Origin: Corallococcus sp. EGB
GTDB taxonomy: Bacteria > Myxococcota > Myxococcia > Myxococcales > Myxococcaceae
Assembly: GCF_019968905.1 (NCBI RefSeq)
Contig: NZ_CP079946.1
Location: 620,001 to 684,000, forward strand
Length of the DNA: 64,000 bases
Direction of reading: 5' to 3'
The notes beneath the pieces were generated by a model. That model did no database searches and was not told the DNA's origin. It saw nothing but the letters and a program-made list of their open reading frames with translations. Positions 17,485-25,900 of the stretch are shown here, piece by piece. Every line of letters begins with the position of its first letter. Position 1 is the first letter of the stretch. The position numbers and the translations under genes were made by a program.

Positions 17485-18456
17485 TCAGGTCAGCAGCACG
17501 GGGGCCGGTGCATCCAGCCGGAACCGCGCGATGAGCGGCACGTGGTCGGACAGGCCGTGGAAGCGGCTGCTCAGGTCGCCGAAGGGCCGCGTATCGGCCG
17601 TGTCCAGCCAGCTCACGCCGCCCCCGGAGAACAGGTGGTCCAGGTGCATGCGCATGCGCATGAAGCCCGCGGTGGGGAACGCGCGGGACACGGCCGGGTT
17701 GATCTGCCCCACCGCCGCCTGCGCGCACGTCAGGTGCGCGTCCCCCGTGAGGTAGCGGAACACCGGCGACGACGGCGGCGAGTTGAAGTCCCCGCACACG
17801 ACGAACGGCTCCTGCTTCGCGTGCAGTCCGATGAAGCCCGCGAGCTTCTTCGCCTCGTGGAGCTGGTTGACGCCGCAGCCCATCTTGTCGCGCGTGGCCC
17901 AGAACTCGCGGGCGAACGGCGTGGGCAGGCTCAGGTGCGTGTTGAAGATGTGGAACGCGCGCAGGTCCGAGCGGCGGATGACGCGCATGTGCGCGCAGAT
18001 GCGGCTCTGCTTGCGCTCCTTGAGCCCCTGCACGTGGTGGTGCGTGATGTGCTCCGGCGCCTGCACGTTGTGCTGGTCCACCAGCAGGGTGCGCGTGTTG
18101 ACGAGCATCGCCAGGCCGGTGGTGTACAGGGACAGCTCGCCCACCTTGTAGTGGTGCGCGCGGAAGTAGAACGCCTCGTAGGGCATGTCCCTCCCCTGGA
18201 GGGCGAACGTCTCCTCCACGCGCGTCATGAAGGCTTCCAGCTGCGTCTCACCCGGATGGGTGGGCCGGTGGATGATGTTGCTGCGCAGCGACGAGGTCTC
18301 CACCTCCTGGAGGCAGATGATGTCCGGCAGCGGATCCAGTGTGGCCAATGCGGCCGCCACGCGGCGCTTGGGGCCGATGGTGCTCGCAAGCCCCCTCAGC
18401 ATGTGTCCGAAGTAGCGGACGTTGTACGTGACGATGCGTAGCGCTGACGGCTCCAT
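17485..18456 (-). CDS. Endonuclease/exonuclease/phosphatase (EEP) family hydrolase
   Basis: A 323-aa metal-dependent phosphoesterase of the EEP fold, the family of DNase I, AP endonucleases and inositol phosphatases. The expected motifs occur in order: V-T-Y-N-V-R-Y near the start, C-L-Q-E-V-E, the F-N-T-H-L-S strand, C-G-D-F-N-S and the terminal L-S-D-H-V-P-L. There is no signal peptide when started at 18456, so the protein is likely cytoplasmic. The substrate (nucleic acid, lipid or small phosphodiester) cannot be told from the sequence. The longer frame to 18600 lacks family similarity and a site, so the start at 18456 was chosen. Confidence 0.87.
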   Translation of the reverse strand: MEPSALRIVTYNVRYFGHMLRGLASTIGPKRRVAAALATLDPLPDIICLQEVETSSLRSNIIHRPTHPGETQLEAFMTRVEETFALQGRDMPYEAFYFRAHHYKVGELSLYTTGLAMLVNTRTLLVDQHNVQAPEHITHHHVQGLKERKQSRICAHMRVIRRSDLRAFHIFNTHLSLPTPFAREFWATRDKMGCGVNQLHEAKKLAGFIGLHAKQEPFVVCGDFNSPPSSPVFRYLTGDAHLTCAQAAVGQINPAVSRAFPTAGFMRMRMHLDHLFSGGGVSWLDTADTRPFGDLSSRFHGLSDHVPLIARFRLDAPAPVLLT

Positions 18457-18606
18457 GGTCCGGTCGCCACCTCCCCGTGCCTCGCGGCGAAAAATGGGAA
18501 GCCCTGGGGCAAACGTCCAGGCCTCCCCGCTCTCTTCACCATGCGATGCGCGGGCGCCCGCCGCGATGTGCGAACAGGCGGGCTGAGCCCCTGCCCGCAC
18601 GGCTGC

Positions 18607-19005
18607 TCACCGGGCCGGCTTCACCCGCACCATCGTGTCCAGGAGGTGCTCCAGCGCGCGCTCCGGGTCGTCGCACAGGCCCGTGTGCACGGGCCCCGTC
18701 TGGAGCATCGTGCTCCGGGGCGCCACCAACCAATGCCAGCGCTCCTTCTGCGGCAGCCGTCCAATGGGCCCCGCGTCCTTGCCGCCCACGCACACGCGGC
18801 GGAAGCTCTCCAGGTGGCCGCTCAAGAGCTCCACGTCCGCGTCCGGCGACAGCGCCTTGAGCCGGGCCACGTCCAGCTCCACGCGCGCGCCCAGGAAGCG
18901 GTGCTGCACGCAGAAGAGGACGACGCCCACGTTGATGAACTCCTCGCGCTCCACGCGAGGCACCAGCCGGATGATGGCGTAATCAAACGAGCTGGGCGTG
19001 GGCAC
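18607..19005 (-). CDS. DUF3037 domain protein
   Basis: A 132-aa protein matching the DUF3037 pattern: Y-A-I-I-R-L-V-P near the N-terminus, then R-E-E-F-I-N-V-G-V-V-L-F-C and a central stretch with R-L-P-Q-K-E-R-W-H-W-L. Its function is unknown, but in many bacteria it sits directly beside a HipA-like kinase gene, as here. Its GTG start at 19005 lies inside the end of that gene (23-bp overlap) with GGAGG six bases upstream, so the two are translationally coupled and probably act together. Confidence 0.86.
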   Translation of the reverse strand: MPTPSSFDYAIIRLVPRVEREEFINVGVVLFCVQHRFLGARVELDVARLKALSPDADVELLSGHLESFRRVCVGGKDAGPIGRLPQKERWHWLVAPRSTMLQTGPVHTGLCDDPERALEHLLDTMVRVKPAR

Positions 19006-19765
19006 GCGTCGCCTCCTCGATGAACGCCGGCGCCGCGTCCAGCCTGCGCATCAGCCACGTCACGTACGCCGCGCGGTGCTCCGCCGTGGACGCGAACGCG
19101 GGCTCCTGGCCCAGCCACGCCTCCGGAATCGCCGCCACGATGCGCTCCACCACCTCCCGCGTCACCTTCTGCCGCAGCAGGTCCCCGGCGTCCTTGAGCG
19201 CGTGCGCCCACGGCAGGAGCACGTGGTCCTTGATGGGCGCGAACCTCCCCTGGCTGCGCTCCTCCCACCCGTCCCACGAGTGGTGGAAGTACAGCGCCGC
19301 CCCGTGGTCGATGAGCCAGAGGTTGCGGTGCCACACCAGGAGGTTGGGGTTCTTCGGCGTGCGGTCCACGTTCGTCACGTACGCGTCGAACGCCACGATG
19401 GCGGACGCCACCTGCGCCTCCGGCACCGGCACCGCCAGCGGGTCGAACGTCACCGAGCGCGGCAGATAGTCCAGCGCCAGGTTCAACCCCGCGCTCGCCT
19501 TGAGCAGCTCACGGATTTCACTGTCCGGCTCGTTGCGCCCCAGCGTCGCGTCCAGCTCCACGAACACCAGCTCCGGCACCCGCAGGCCCAGCACGCGCGC
19601 CAGCTCGCCCGCCAACAGCTCCGCGATGAGCGCCTTGGCCCCCTGGCCCGCCCCCCGGAACTTCACGACATAGAGCCCCGCGTCGTTCGCCTCCACGATG
19701 GCGGGCATCGAGCCCCCCTCGCGCAAGGGCGTCACGTAGCGCGTGGCGGTGACCGTCCTGAGCAT
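18983..19765 (-). CDS. HipA-like Ser/Thr kinase-fold protein
   Basis: A 260-aa protein with the HipA-type kinase core: Lys35 in Y-V-V-K-F for ATP binding, the catalytic loop N-V-D-R-T-P-K-N-P-N at residues 132-141 (Asp134) and a metal-binding D-H-G at 153-155. It is shorter than E. coli HipA (440 aa) and lacks the N-terminal subdomain. In place of the HipB antitoxin there is a DUF3037 partner overlapping its 3' end. True HipA phosphorylates glutamyl-tRNA synthetase; the target here is unknown. The ATG at 19765 has GAGG upstream, and the residues before it in the longer frame do not look coding. Confidence 0.85.
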   Translation of the reverse strand: MLRTVTATRYVTPLREGGSMPAIVEANDAGLYVVKFRGAGQGAKALIAELLAGELARVLGLRVPELVFVELDATLGRNEPDSEIRELLKASAGLNLALDYLPRSVTFDPLAVPVPEAQVASAIVAFDAYVTNVDRTPKNPNLLVWHRNLWLIDHGAALYFHHSWDGWEERSQGRFAPIKDHVLLPWAHALKDAGDLLRQKVTREVVERIVAAIPEAWLGQEPAFASTAEHRAAYVTWLMRRLDAAPAFIEEATRAHAQLV

Positions 19766-19884
19766 CCTCACGTCCTCGTCCGTTCCCGGGCACCCCGGGA
19801 GGCGCGGCTGTAGCACGGCCCCGCCCGCGGGGGGAACACGCCGCACCCACACGCACCTTCCCCACGCGCCATCAAATTGATTGC

Positions 19885-19901
19885 GCGCAATTGAATTGCG
19901 C
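19885..19901. promoter_or_regulatory. OhrR operator (perfect 17-bp inverted repeat)
   Basis: GCGCAATT-G-AATTGCGC is a perfect inverted repeat with 8-bp arms and a single central base, ending 14 bp before the ohrR start. A second 12-bp palindrome, ATTGCGCGCAAT (19880-19891), overlaps its left arm. The A/T-rich TACATAT at 19904-19910 is a fair -10 element. OhrR proteins bind AT-rich inverted repeats at their own promoter and release them after oxidation, so this is very likely the autoregulatory site controlling ohrR and, by readthrough, ohr. Confidence 0.8.
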
Positions 19902-19915
19902 ACTACATATTCTCC

Positions 19916-20356
19916 ATGTCGACGGATGACTTCCTCCGGCTGGACCTGCAGTTGTGCTTCCCGCTCTACGCGGCGTCGCGCGCGATGGTGCAGGCCTACA
20001 CGCCGCTGCTGGCGAAGCTGGGGCTCACCTATCCGCAGTACCTGGTGATGCTGGTCCTCTGGGAGACGGACGGCGTGACGGTGAAGGAGCTGGGGGAGAA
20101 GCTGTACCTGGACTCGGGGACGCTGACGCCGCTGCTCAAGCGGCTGGAGACGCTGGGCTTCGTGCGCCGCGAGCGCTCCCAGGAGGACGCGCGCTCGGTG
20201 ACGGCGTCGCTCACGTCCCAGGGGAAGGCCCTGCGCCGCAAGGCCGCGTCCATCCCGGAGGCCATCGTCTGCCGCACGGGTTTGTCGCTGGAGGAGCTGG
20301 CGCGGCTGCGCCGGGACATCCAGCGGTTGTTCGAGAAGGTTTCACGCAGCGCTTGA
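19916..20356 (+). CDS. ohrR: Organic hydroperoxide sensor OhrR (MarR family, two-cysteine type)
   Basis: A 146-aa MarR-family winged-helix repressor. It has the sensing Cys14 in L-Q-L-C-F-P-L-Y and a second Cys119. The 105-residue gap between them equals that of the two-cysteine OhrR of Xanthomonas (Cys22/Cys127), and the hydrogen-bonding tyrosines are also conserved at the same offset (Tyr28 and Tyr39). Organic hydroperoxides oxidise Cys14, which then forms a disulfide with Cys119 of the other subunit and releases DNA. The recognition helix region reads S-G-T-L-T-P-L-L-K-R-L-E. The gene directly precedes ohr and carries a perfect palindromic operator upstream. Confidence 0.94.
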   Translation: MSTDDFLRLDLQLCFPLYAASRAMVQAYTPLLAKLGLTYPQYLVMLVLWETDGVTVKELGEKLYLDSGTLTPLLKRLETLGFVRRERSQEDARSVTASLTSQGKALRRKAASIPEAIVCRTGLSLEELARLRRDIQRLFEKVSRSA

Positions 20357-20394
20357 AGGCACACGCGGTATCCACTCACGCAAGGAGCAACACC

Positions 20395-20838
20395 ATGGCC
20401 CCGGTCCAGATCTCGCCGCTCTACTCCACCACCGCCATCACCCACGGCGGCCGCAACGGCAAGCTGCTCCTGGAGAACAGCCCGCTGAACGGCCTGGAGC
20501 TGGCCATGCCGAAGCAGCTGGGAGGCTCCGGCAAGGAGACGGCCACCAACCCCGAGCAGCTCTTCGCCGCGGGCTTCTCCTCCTGCTTCGAGAGCGCGCT
20601 GCGCCTGGTCGCGGGCAAGGCCGGCAAGAAGCTGGATGAGAAGGCGGGCGTGAAGGCCACCGTCACCATCGGCAAGACGCCGGAAGGCGGCTTCGGCCTG
20701 GCGGTGGAGCTCCAGGGCATCCTCCCCGGCGTCCCCCGCGAGGAGGCGCAGAAGCTGATGGAGGCGGCCCACCAGGTGTGCCCGTACTCCAACGCCACGC
20801 GCGGCAACATCGAGGTGAAGGTCTCCGTCGCGGAGTAG
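20395..20838 (+). CDS. ohr: Organic hydroperoxide reductase Ohr
   Basis: A 147-aa Ohr/OsmC-fold peroxidase that reduces organic hydroperoxides with lipoyl-protein thiols. Both catalytic cysteines are present: Cys64 in G-F-S-S-C-F and Cys129 in H-Q-V-C-P-Y-S-N, together with the conserved N-P-E-Q-L-F-A-A-G. The start ATG at 20395 follows AAGGAG. The gene lies 38 bp after ohrR and is presumably co-transcribed and repressed with it until peroxide stress. Confidence 0.95.
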   Translation: MAPVQISPLYSTTAITHGGRNGKLLLENSPLNGLELAMPKQLGGSGKETATNPEQLFAAGFSSCFESALRLVAGKAGKKLDEKAGVKATVTIGKTPEGGFGLAVELQGILPGVPREEAQKLMEAAHQVCPYSNATRGNIEVKVSVAE

Positions 20839-20842
20839 TCCT

Positions 20843-21733
20843 TCACGCCCCCGGGCTCTCCCTGGAGGGAGGGCCCGGCAGCAGCGCCAGCAGGTTGCTC
20901 TGGATGTTCTGGCAGATGGTGTCGAGCGGCAGGTCGTTGTCGTCCGTGCCGAAGGGGTCCTCGATTTCGACGCCGATCTCCTCGATGCCGAAGAAGACAT
21001 ACGCGACGATGAACGTGGCCAGGACTGTCACCCAGCCAAAGCTGTCCACCAGCGCGAAGGGCAGGGTGAAGCAGTAGAGGATGAGCGCGCGGCGCAGGTG
21101 CACCATGTATGCGAAAGGCATCGGGGTGCGGTGGATGCGCTCACAACCTCCCAGGTAGTCGATGAGCTGTTGGACGTTCTGGTCCAGCTGCATCTGGACG
21201 TACTCGGGATAGAGCCCCTGCCGGCGGCCCTCGTCCAGCACGGCGGTCATCCGGCGGGCCACGGTGAGCGGCACGTGCTGGGCCTTGAGCGCGTCCGCCA
21301 CCTCCTGCGAAGGCAGGGGGGCGGTGTGGGGGCCCAGGTGCCGCTGCTGCCCGCGCAGCCACGCGGCGGTGGCGAAGGGGAACGCGGCCGTCCAATGCAC
21401 GAGCGCGGCGTAGAGCGGCGTCCTGCCCAGGAAGGGCTCCGACGCGCGGACCAGGTTGCGCGTCTCGTTGACGATGCCGCCCCAGAGCTTCCGGCCCTCC
21501 CAGAAGCGGTCATAGGAGGCGTTGGTGCGGAACACGAGCAGGAGGCTCAGTGAGATGCCCGCCAGCGTGTGCACCGTGGGGGGCACGCCCACGTCGCGCA
21601 CGTGGTGGTGGAAGCCCACCACGGCCGCGGCCCAGACCAGGCACAGCAGCACGCGGCCGACAATCTCCTTCACCATCGAACCGCGCAGGTAGTGGAAGTA
21701 GCTCCACCAGCGATGCGGGTCATACTCAACCAT
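20843..21733 (-). CDS. Bestrophin-family membrane channel (UPF0187)
   Basis: A 296-aa inner-membrane protein of the bestrophin family, relatives of which form pentameric anion (or cation) channels. The conserved stretch R-T-N-A-S-Y-D-R-F-W-E-G-R-K-L-W-G follows the second hydrophobic segment, and the acidic C-terminal cluster G-V-E-I-E-D-P-F-G-T-D-x-N-D-L-P is complete. Hydrophobic segments at about 25-42, 55-68, 215-230 and 232-252 fit the fold. It is convergent with ohr, leaving only four bases between their stops. Confidence 0.92.
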   Translation of the reverse strand: MVEYDPHRWWSYFHYLRGSMVKEIVGRVLLCLVWAAAVVGFHHHVRDVGVPPTVHTLAGISLSLLLVFRTNASYDRFWEGRKLWGGIVNETRNLVRASEPFLGRTPLYAALVHWTAAFPFATAAWLRGQQRHLGPHTAPLPSQEVADALKAQHVPLTVARRMTAVLDEGRRQGLYPEYVQMQLDQNVQQLIDYLGGCERIHRTPMPFAYMVHLRRALILYCFTLPFALVDSFGWVTVLATFIVAYVFFGIEEIGVEIEDPFGTDDNDLPLDTICQNIQSNLLALLPGPPSRESPGA

Positions 21734-21905
21734 GTGGGGGATACCCTCCGGGACGGGGCGCGCATGCTAACCGCAGCGCGACGCGTCGCGAGCGGTGCTT
21801 TGCGAGATTGCGGATGCCGGACGCTTCAAGCGATGGCCGGGCGTCGGGGGCATCAGCTAAGGAAGAGGGCGGTCCGTCCACCTCTCCGTCATGGAGGCGT
21901 CTCCC

Positions 21906-23741
21906 ATGCGCCGTCACCTTCCGCCCCTGCTGATGTTCCTCGCCGCCATGGCGAGCGGTTGCAGCTTCCTTCGCACGGGCACGCTCCTGGACGCGCTCAA
22001 CGCGCCGGAGTCTTCCAAGCCGGGGGACGTTCCGGTCCGCGTGCCGGCGGTGGAGCGCGTGGCGGGGCTGACGCGCGCGCAGTTGACGGACTCCTACGTG
22101 GACCCTGCCCGCGCGGGCGCGTGGATGGACGCGCTGGGCGCGTCTCCGGAAGCCGTGCTGGACATGACGGCGTGCATCGCGCAGCACGCGGGGCAGGACA
22201 CGGCGTCCTGCTATGAGAACGCCGAGCACACGGGCTACATCGACCGGACGGTGAAGGCGTCCGCGTGGGGCGTGCCGCTGCCGGTGCAGTCCTTCTCCGT
22301 GGCGACGCCGGCCGGGGAGGAGGTGGACGCGCAGCGCTTCCTCGCGAACGCGATGGGGATTGGACCGTCGCTCGCGGCGCTGCAGCAGTCGCTGGAGGTG
22401 CCGCTGACGCGCGAGGTCCTGGCGCAGGGCATCCAGCGGGGCGCGGCGTCCGCGGCGGCGTACGTGCGGGCGCGCTCGTGGCACCGCGACCTGCAGCGGC
22501 CCAGCAACGCGGTGGTGCTGAGCGGCGGCGGCGCCAACGGCGCGTTCAGCGCGGGGGCCATCTGGCGGCTGCTGGGCATCCTGGAGCAGTGCCGGGGCAA
22601 GCCCGCGCCGGAGGGGTGCGGGGACGCGCGAATCGACCTGGCGGCGGGGACGAGCACGGGCGCGCTCATCAGCACGCTGGTGGACTTGTTCCACACGCCG
22701 GGCCAGGAGGCGAGTGCGCGCCGGCAGCTGTTGGGCAACTACACGTGCACGGTGGAGTCGGACCTGTATTGCGTGAACTCCACGTGGTTGTGGAATCTGG
22801 CGGACGACACGCGGGGGCTGGTGCGGTTCGACGGCATGTATTCGAAGCTGGAGCAGTTCGTCCAGCCGGCGCAGCTGCACAACGGCACGGAGCTGGTGGC
22901 GGTGTCGGTGGACTTCGAGACGGGCGACGTGTTCAGCGTGAGCGACCAGGACCCGGCGGACTTCAAGCCGGGCGCGTCGGACCTTGTGCGCAAGGGCGGG
23001 ATGATTCACGCCGTCGTGGCGTCCATCGCGGAGCCGGTGCTGTCGGATCCGGTGAGCAAGCTGCCGTCGGCGGCGGGCGACCGCACGGGGACGTACTACG
23101 ACGGCGGGGTGCGCTCGGGGCTGCCGCTGCTCCAGGCGGTGCAGCGCGGGGCGGAGCGGGTGCTGGTGATTTCCACGGGGGGGGTGAACCCGTCGCCGGC
23201 GCTGGAGCCGAAGAACGCGGTGAACGCGCTGATGCGCACCCTTGATTTGTTCGTGGAGCAGCCGCGCGTGGGCGAGGTGCAGCAGGCGGAGCTGCTCGCG
23301 GTGACGCGCCGGCTGGGCGAGTACACCGTCTGCGGCCTGCGCGGCGCGACGGAGGACTTCTGCCGCCGCAAGGGGCCGGGCTTCCAACCGCCCACGCTGA
23401 GGGCGCTGGGGGCGGGGCAGGCGGTGTGGATGGGCTCGGCGCGCTTCGACCAGGTGGCGTCCAGCTGGCGCAGCGCGTGGATGTTCAAGCCGGACGCAGG
23501 GCTGGCGAAGGCGAACGGCTATTCGTTCACGCCGGAGGTGATGCAGCCGCTCTTCGTGGCGGGCGTGGAGTCCATGCAGAAGCGCTGCGCGGAGGTGCTG
23601 GCCCTGTTCGACATCCAGGGCACGCTGGCGGCGAGCGAGTGCGCGCGCCAGGTGGTGGACGTGGCGGACGAAGCGCGCGAGGCGCTCCCGTCCGTGGCGC
23701 AGTGCCGCAAGGACAAGCCGGAGCGCCGCACGTGTAGGTGA
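21906..23741 (+). CDS. Patatin-like phospholipase lipoprotein
   Basis: A 611-aa lipase-family protein with a lipobox M-A-S-G-C near residue 19, so it is membrane-anchored outside the cytoplasm. The patatin elements are complete: the oxyanion loop S-G-G-G-A-N-G from residue 206, the nucleophile Ser250 in G-T-S-T-G, and the catalytic Asp399 in Y-D-G-G. The N-terminal 190 residues are specific to myxobacterial-type relatives. It probably cleaves acyl esters of lipids, perhaps prey membranes (inference). The ATG at 21906 is chosen over 21891 because GGAGG lies eight bases upstream and it gives a proper lipoprotein signal. Confidence 0.9.
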   Translation: MRRHLPPLLMFLAAMASGCSFLRTGTLLDALNAPESSKPGDVPVRVPAVERVAGLTRAQLTDSYVDPARAGAWMDALGASPEAVLDMTACIAQHAGQDTASCYENAEHTGYIDRTVKASAWGVPLPVQSFSVATPAGEEVDAQRFLANAMGIGPSLAALQQSLEVPLTREVLAQGIQRGAASAAAYVRARSWHRDLQRPSNAVVLSGGGANGAFSAGAIWRLLGILEQCRGKPAPEGCGDARIDLAAGTSTGALISTLVDLFHTPGQEASARRQLLGNYTCTVESDLYCVNSTWLWNLADDTRGLVRFDGMYSKLEQFVQPAQLHNGTELVAVSVDFETGDVFSVSDQDPADFKPGASDLVRKGGMIHAVVASIAEPVLSDPVSKLPSAAGDRTGTYYDGGVRSGLPLLQAVQRGAERVLVISTGGVNPSPALEPKNAVNALMRTLDLFVEQPRVGEVQQAELLAVTRRLGEYTVCGLRGATEDFCRRKGPGFQPPTLRALGAGQAVWMGSARFDQVASSWRSAWMFKPDAGLAKANGYSFTPEVMQPLFVAGVESMQKRCAEVLALFDIQGTLAASECARQVVDVADEAREALPSVAQCRKDKPERRTCR

Positions 23742-23747
23742 GGCGGG

Positions 23748-24992
23748 CTACCGGCCGCCGTCCACGACCCACCTGCCCCAGCCGGCGAGCGCGGTCCCGT
23801 CCTCGGGCACGCGCTTGCCCTTGGGCGGGGCGCGGTAGACGGCGTCGGCGAGGGGCGTGAAGCGGGCCTCGTCCGCGAGCCCGTTCAGCGCGGCGCCCCA
23901 CGGCTCGGCGGCGTAGGTGGTGACCTGCACGCGGCGCTCGGCGCCTTCACCCAAGGGCGATTCGACGACGAGGGCGGGGACGGGGTGCTGGCCGACGGTG
24001 AACGTCTCCCGGCGCGCCGGCGCGGCGCCGGCGGGGACGGGGGGCCACTGCTGCGGCTGGCTGAGGGTCTCGCTGACGGCGTCGAGCAGGGCCTCCTCGA
24101 GGGGCCGGGCCTCGGCCTCCTGGAAGTCCGCGCAGGGCGCGTCGCCGGTGGGGCCGGTCAGCTCCTTGCGCAGGACGAAGCCGCGCTCCGCGCCCAGGCA
24201 GACGCGGCGCACGGAGGACGTGCCGGAGAGGTCCTGGCGCACGTCGTACCAGGTGCCCGGGCCCCAGGGCCGGTCGAGCGCGGGCACGCTGCCCGCGGCG
24301 TCGGTGCCCTGGCGGAAGGACACGAGCGTGAGCTGCTGGCTGCCGCTGGCGCCGAAGCCGGAGAGCGTGGTGCTCGCGTCGAGCAGGCCGTGGGTGAGGT
24401 ACAGCGGCCCGGGCTCGCTGGCGTAGAGGCGGTTCTGGAGGGGGCCGTCGCTGGGGCGGCGGTCGTCCAGGAAGCGGCGTGCGTCCCAGGTGCGGCCGGC
24501 GGCGGTGGTCTGTTCGGTGGAGCGCTGGCCGCGGTGTTCCTCCTTCCACGGCTGTGTCTCCTCCACGCGCATGGGCAGCACGCGAGGCTGGGAGAGGCGC
24601 GGGTGGGCAAGGGGCCGGCCCTGATCATCCGTGAAGGTGACGGTGAGCCATGCCCACGGCGCCTGCACGGCGACGACCTCCAGCGCGACATGACCGGCCA
24701 CGCCCACGCCGGTGTCCGTGCCGGGGCGGCTCCGGTGGGCGGAGAAGGCGTACTCCACGCGGTCGCCCACGCGGGCGCGCTGCCACGGTGAGGGCGTGGC
24801 GGGGGTGGCTTCGGTGGTGGGAGCGCCAGCGTCCGTGATGGCGGCCTCAGGCTCGGAGGAAGCGCCGGGCTGTTCGGTGGCGGTGGTGCCGTCGGCGGGG
24901 GAGACGGCGCGGGGCTTCATGCTTTCGCAGCCCGTGCCCAGGAGGAGCGCGGAGCACAGCAGGAAGGGAGCGCGGAAGAGAGGGTGTCGCAT
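23748..24992 (-). CDS. Lipoprotein of unknown function, intact paralogue
   Basis: A 414-aa lipoprotein (lipobox L-G-T-G-C near residue 22). A Thr/Ala/Pro-rich linker is followed by a beta-rich segment with R-V-G-D-R-V-E-Y-A-F (about 74-83) and then a C-terminal region with L-Y-L-T-H-G-L-L and R-P-W-G-P-G-T-W-Y. No known family was recognised. The C-terminal region is clearly similar to the next gene on the same strand (25055-25900), which shares Y-L-T-H-G-L-L, W-G-P-G-T-W-Y and V-C-L-G-A-E, so the two are a tandem duplication. It is convergent with the patatin gene, six bases apart. Confidence 0.7.
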   Translation of the reverse strand: MRHPLFRAPFLLCSALLLGTGCESMKPRAVSPADGTTATEQPGASSEPEAAITDAGAPTTEATPATPSPWQRARVGDRVEYAFSAHRSRPGTDTGVGVAGHVALEVVAVQAPWAWLTVTFTDDQGRPLAHPRLSQPRVLPMRVEETQPWKEEHRGQRSTEQTTAAGRTWDARRFLDDRRPSDGPLQNRLYASEPGPLYLTHGLLDASTTLSGFGASGSQQLTLVSFRQGTDAAGSVPALDRPWGPGTWYDVRQDLSGTSSVRRVCLGAERGFVLRKELTGPTGDAPCADFQEAEARPLEEALLDAVSETLSQPQQWPPVPAGAAPARRETFTVGQHPVPALVVESPLGEGAERRVQVTTYAAEPWGAALNGLADEARFTPLADAVYRAPPKGKRVPEDGTALAGWGRWVVDGGR

Positions 24993-25054
24993 GCGGTCGC
25001 TAGATACACGGAGCGACGCGTGGAGCCGCGCGGACGGTGGTCGCGTGCGTGGCG

Positions 25055-25900
25055 TCAACGTGCGCTGGTCGACAGCTCGGGGGCGGACTCCAGCCACGTG
25101 CCCCAGCGGGTGAGCCGGCTGTCTGACCGGTACTGACGCACACCGGACGCGGTCTCCAGGTACACGCCTTTCGACAGCGGGTCGAACCGCGCCTCCATGG
25201 GGAGCCCCCGGAGCACGGGGTTCCACAGGTCCGTGGAGTCGCTCGTGGACTGCATCCAGGGTGCCCCCAGACTGTATTCAGGGACTTCATCGAAGTACGC
25301 CGCCACGGGCTCCTGTCTCACATAGACATGGACCTGCCTGGGGAGCGGGGCACCGTAGTCTCGGGGAGGCCAGGCGGGGATGTAGACGGAGTTGTTGACG
25401 AGGTCGATCAACGCATCCTCCAGGGAAAGCACCTCCGCGCCCTGGAAGTCCTCGCACCGGTTCTCACCTCGCGGCCGGCTCCAGACCTTGCGCAGCAGGT
25501 AGCCCTGTTCCGCGCCCAGACAGACGCGGTTCACCTGGACGCCTCTGTCGGTGGTCTCCTGCGTCTCGTACCAGGTACCGGGTCCCCAGGGGTTGTCCAT
25601 GGCGGGCGGGGTTCCGCCGGTGGTGCCTGAACCTCGCTGGAATGACACGAGCGCGACGTCGTGTGCGGCGGACATGGAGGGGCCGACAGCGCTGAAGGAG
25701 ACCTCGAGCAGCCCATGGGTGAGGTAGAGCGGCCCGGGCGTCGTGGCGTAGAGCCGGTGCTGCGTGGGGCCGTCCCCCGGGGAGTCGTCTCGGAAGGTCC
25801 GCCGGGCCAGCCAGTGCTGCCCGGCCGCGAAGGCCCAGCGGAGGGTCGTGGCGGTGCTGCCACCCTCGATTCGAAATAGCGCACCCGTCAGTCCTCGCAC
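25055..25900 (-). CDS. Truncated paralogue of the preceding lipoprotein
   Basis: A frame of 281 codons from GTG 25900, similar over its whole length to the C-terminal 270 residues of the 414-aa lipoprotein next to it (shared Y-L-T-H-G-L-L, W-G-P-G-T-W-Y, V-C-L-G-A-E and E-D-F-Q-G-A-E / A-D-F-Q-E-A-E). It has no signal peptide of its own. The GTG lies inside the 3' end of a 71-aa lipoprotein gene in another frame (13-bp overlap). Either it is translated by coupling as a separate polypeptide without an export signal, or a deletion/frameshift has split an originally single exported protein. The second option makes it a pseudogene; which is true cannot be settled from sequence alone. Confidence 0.5.
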   Translation of the reverse strand: MRGLTGALFRIEGGSTATTLRWAFAAGQHWLARRTFRDDSPGDGPTQHRLYATTPGPLYLTHGLLEVSFSAVGPSMSAAHDVALVSFQRGSGTTGGTPPAMDNPWGPGTWYETQETTDRGVQVNRVCLGAEQGYLLRKVWSRPRGENRCEDFQGAEVLSLEDALIDLVNNSVYIPAWPPRDYGAPLPRQVHVYVRQEPVAAYFDEVPEYSLGAPWMQSTSDSTDLWNPVLRGLPMEARFDPLSKGVYLETASGVRQYRSDSRLTRWGTWLESAPELSTSAR

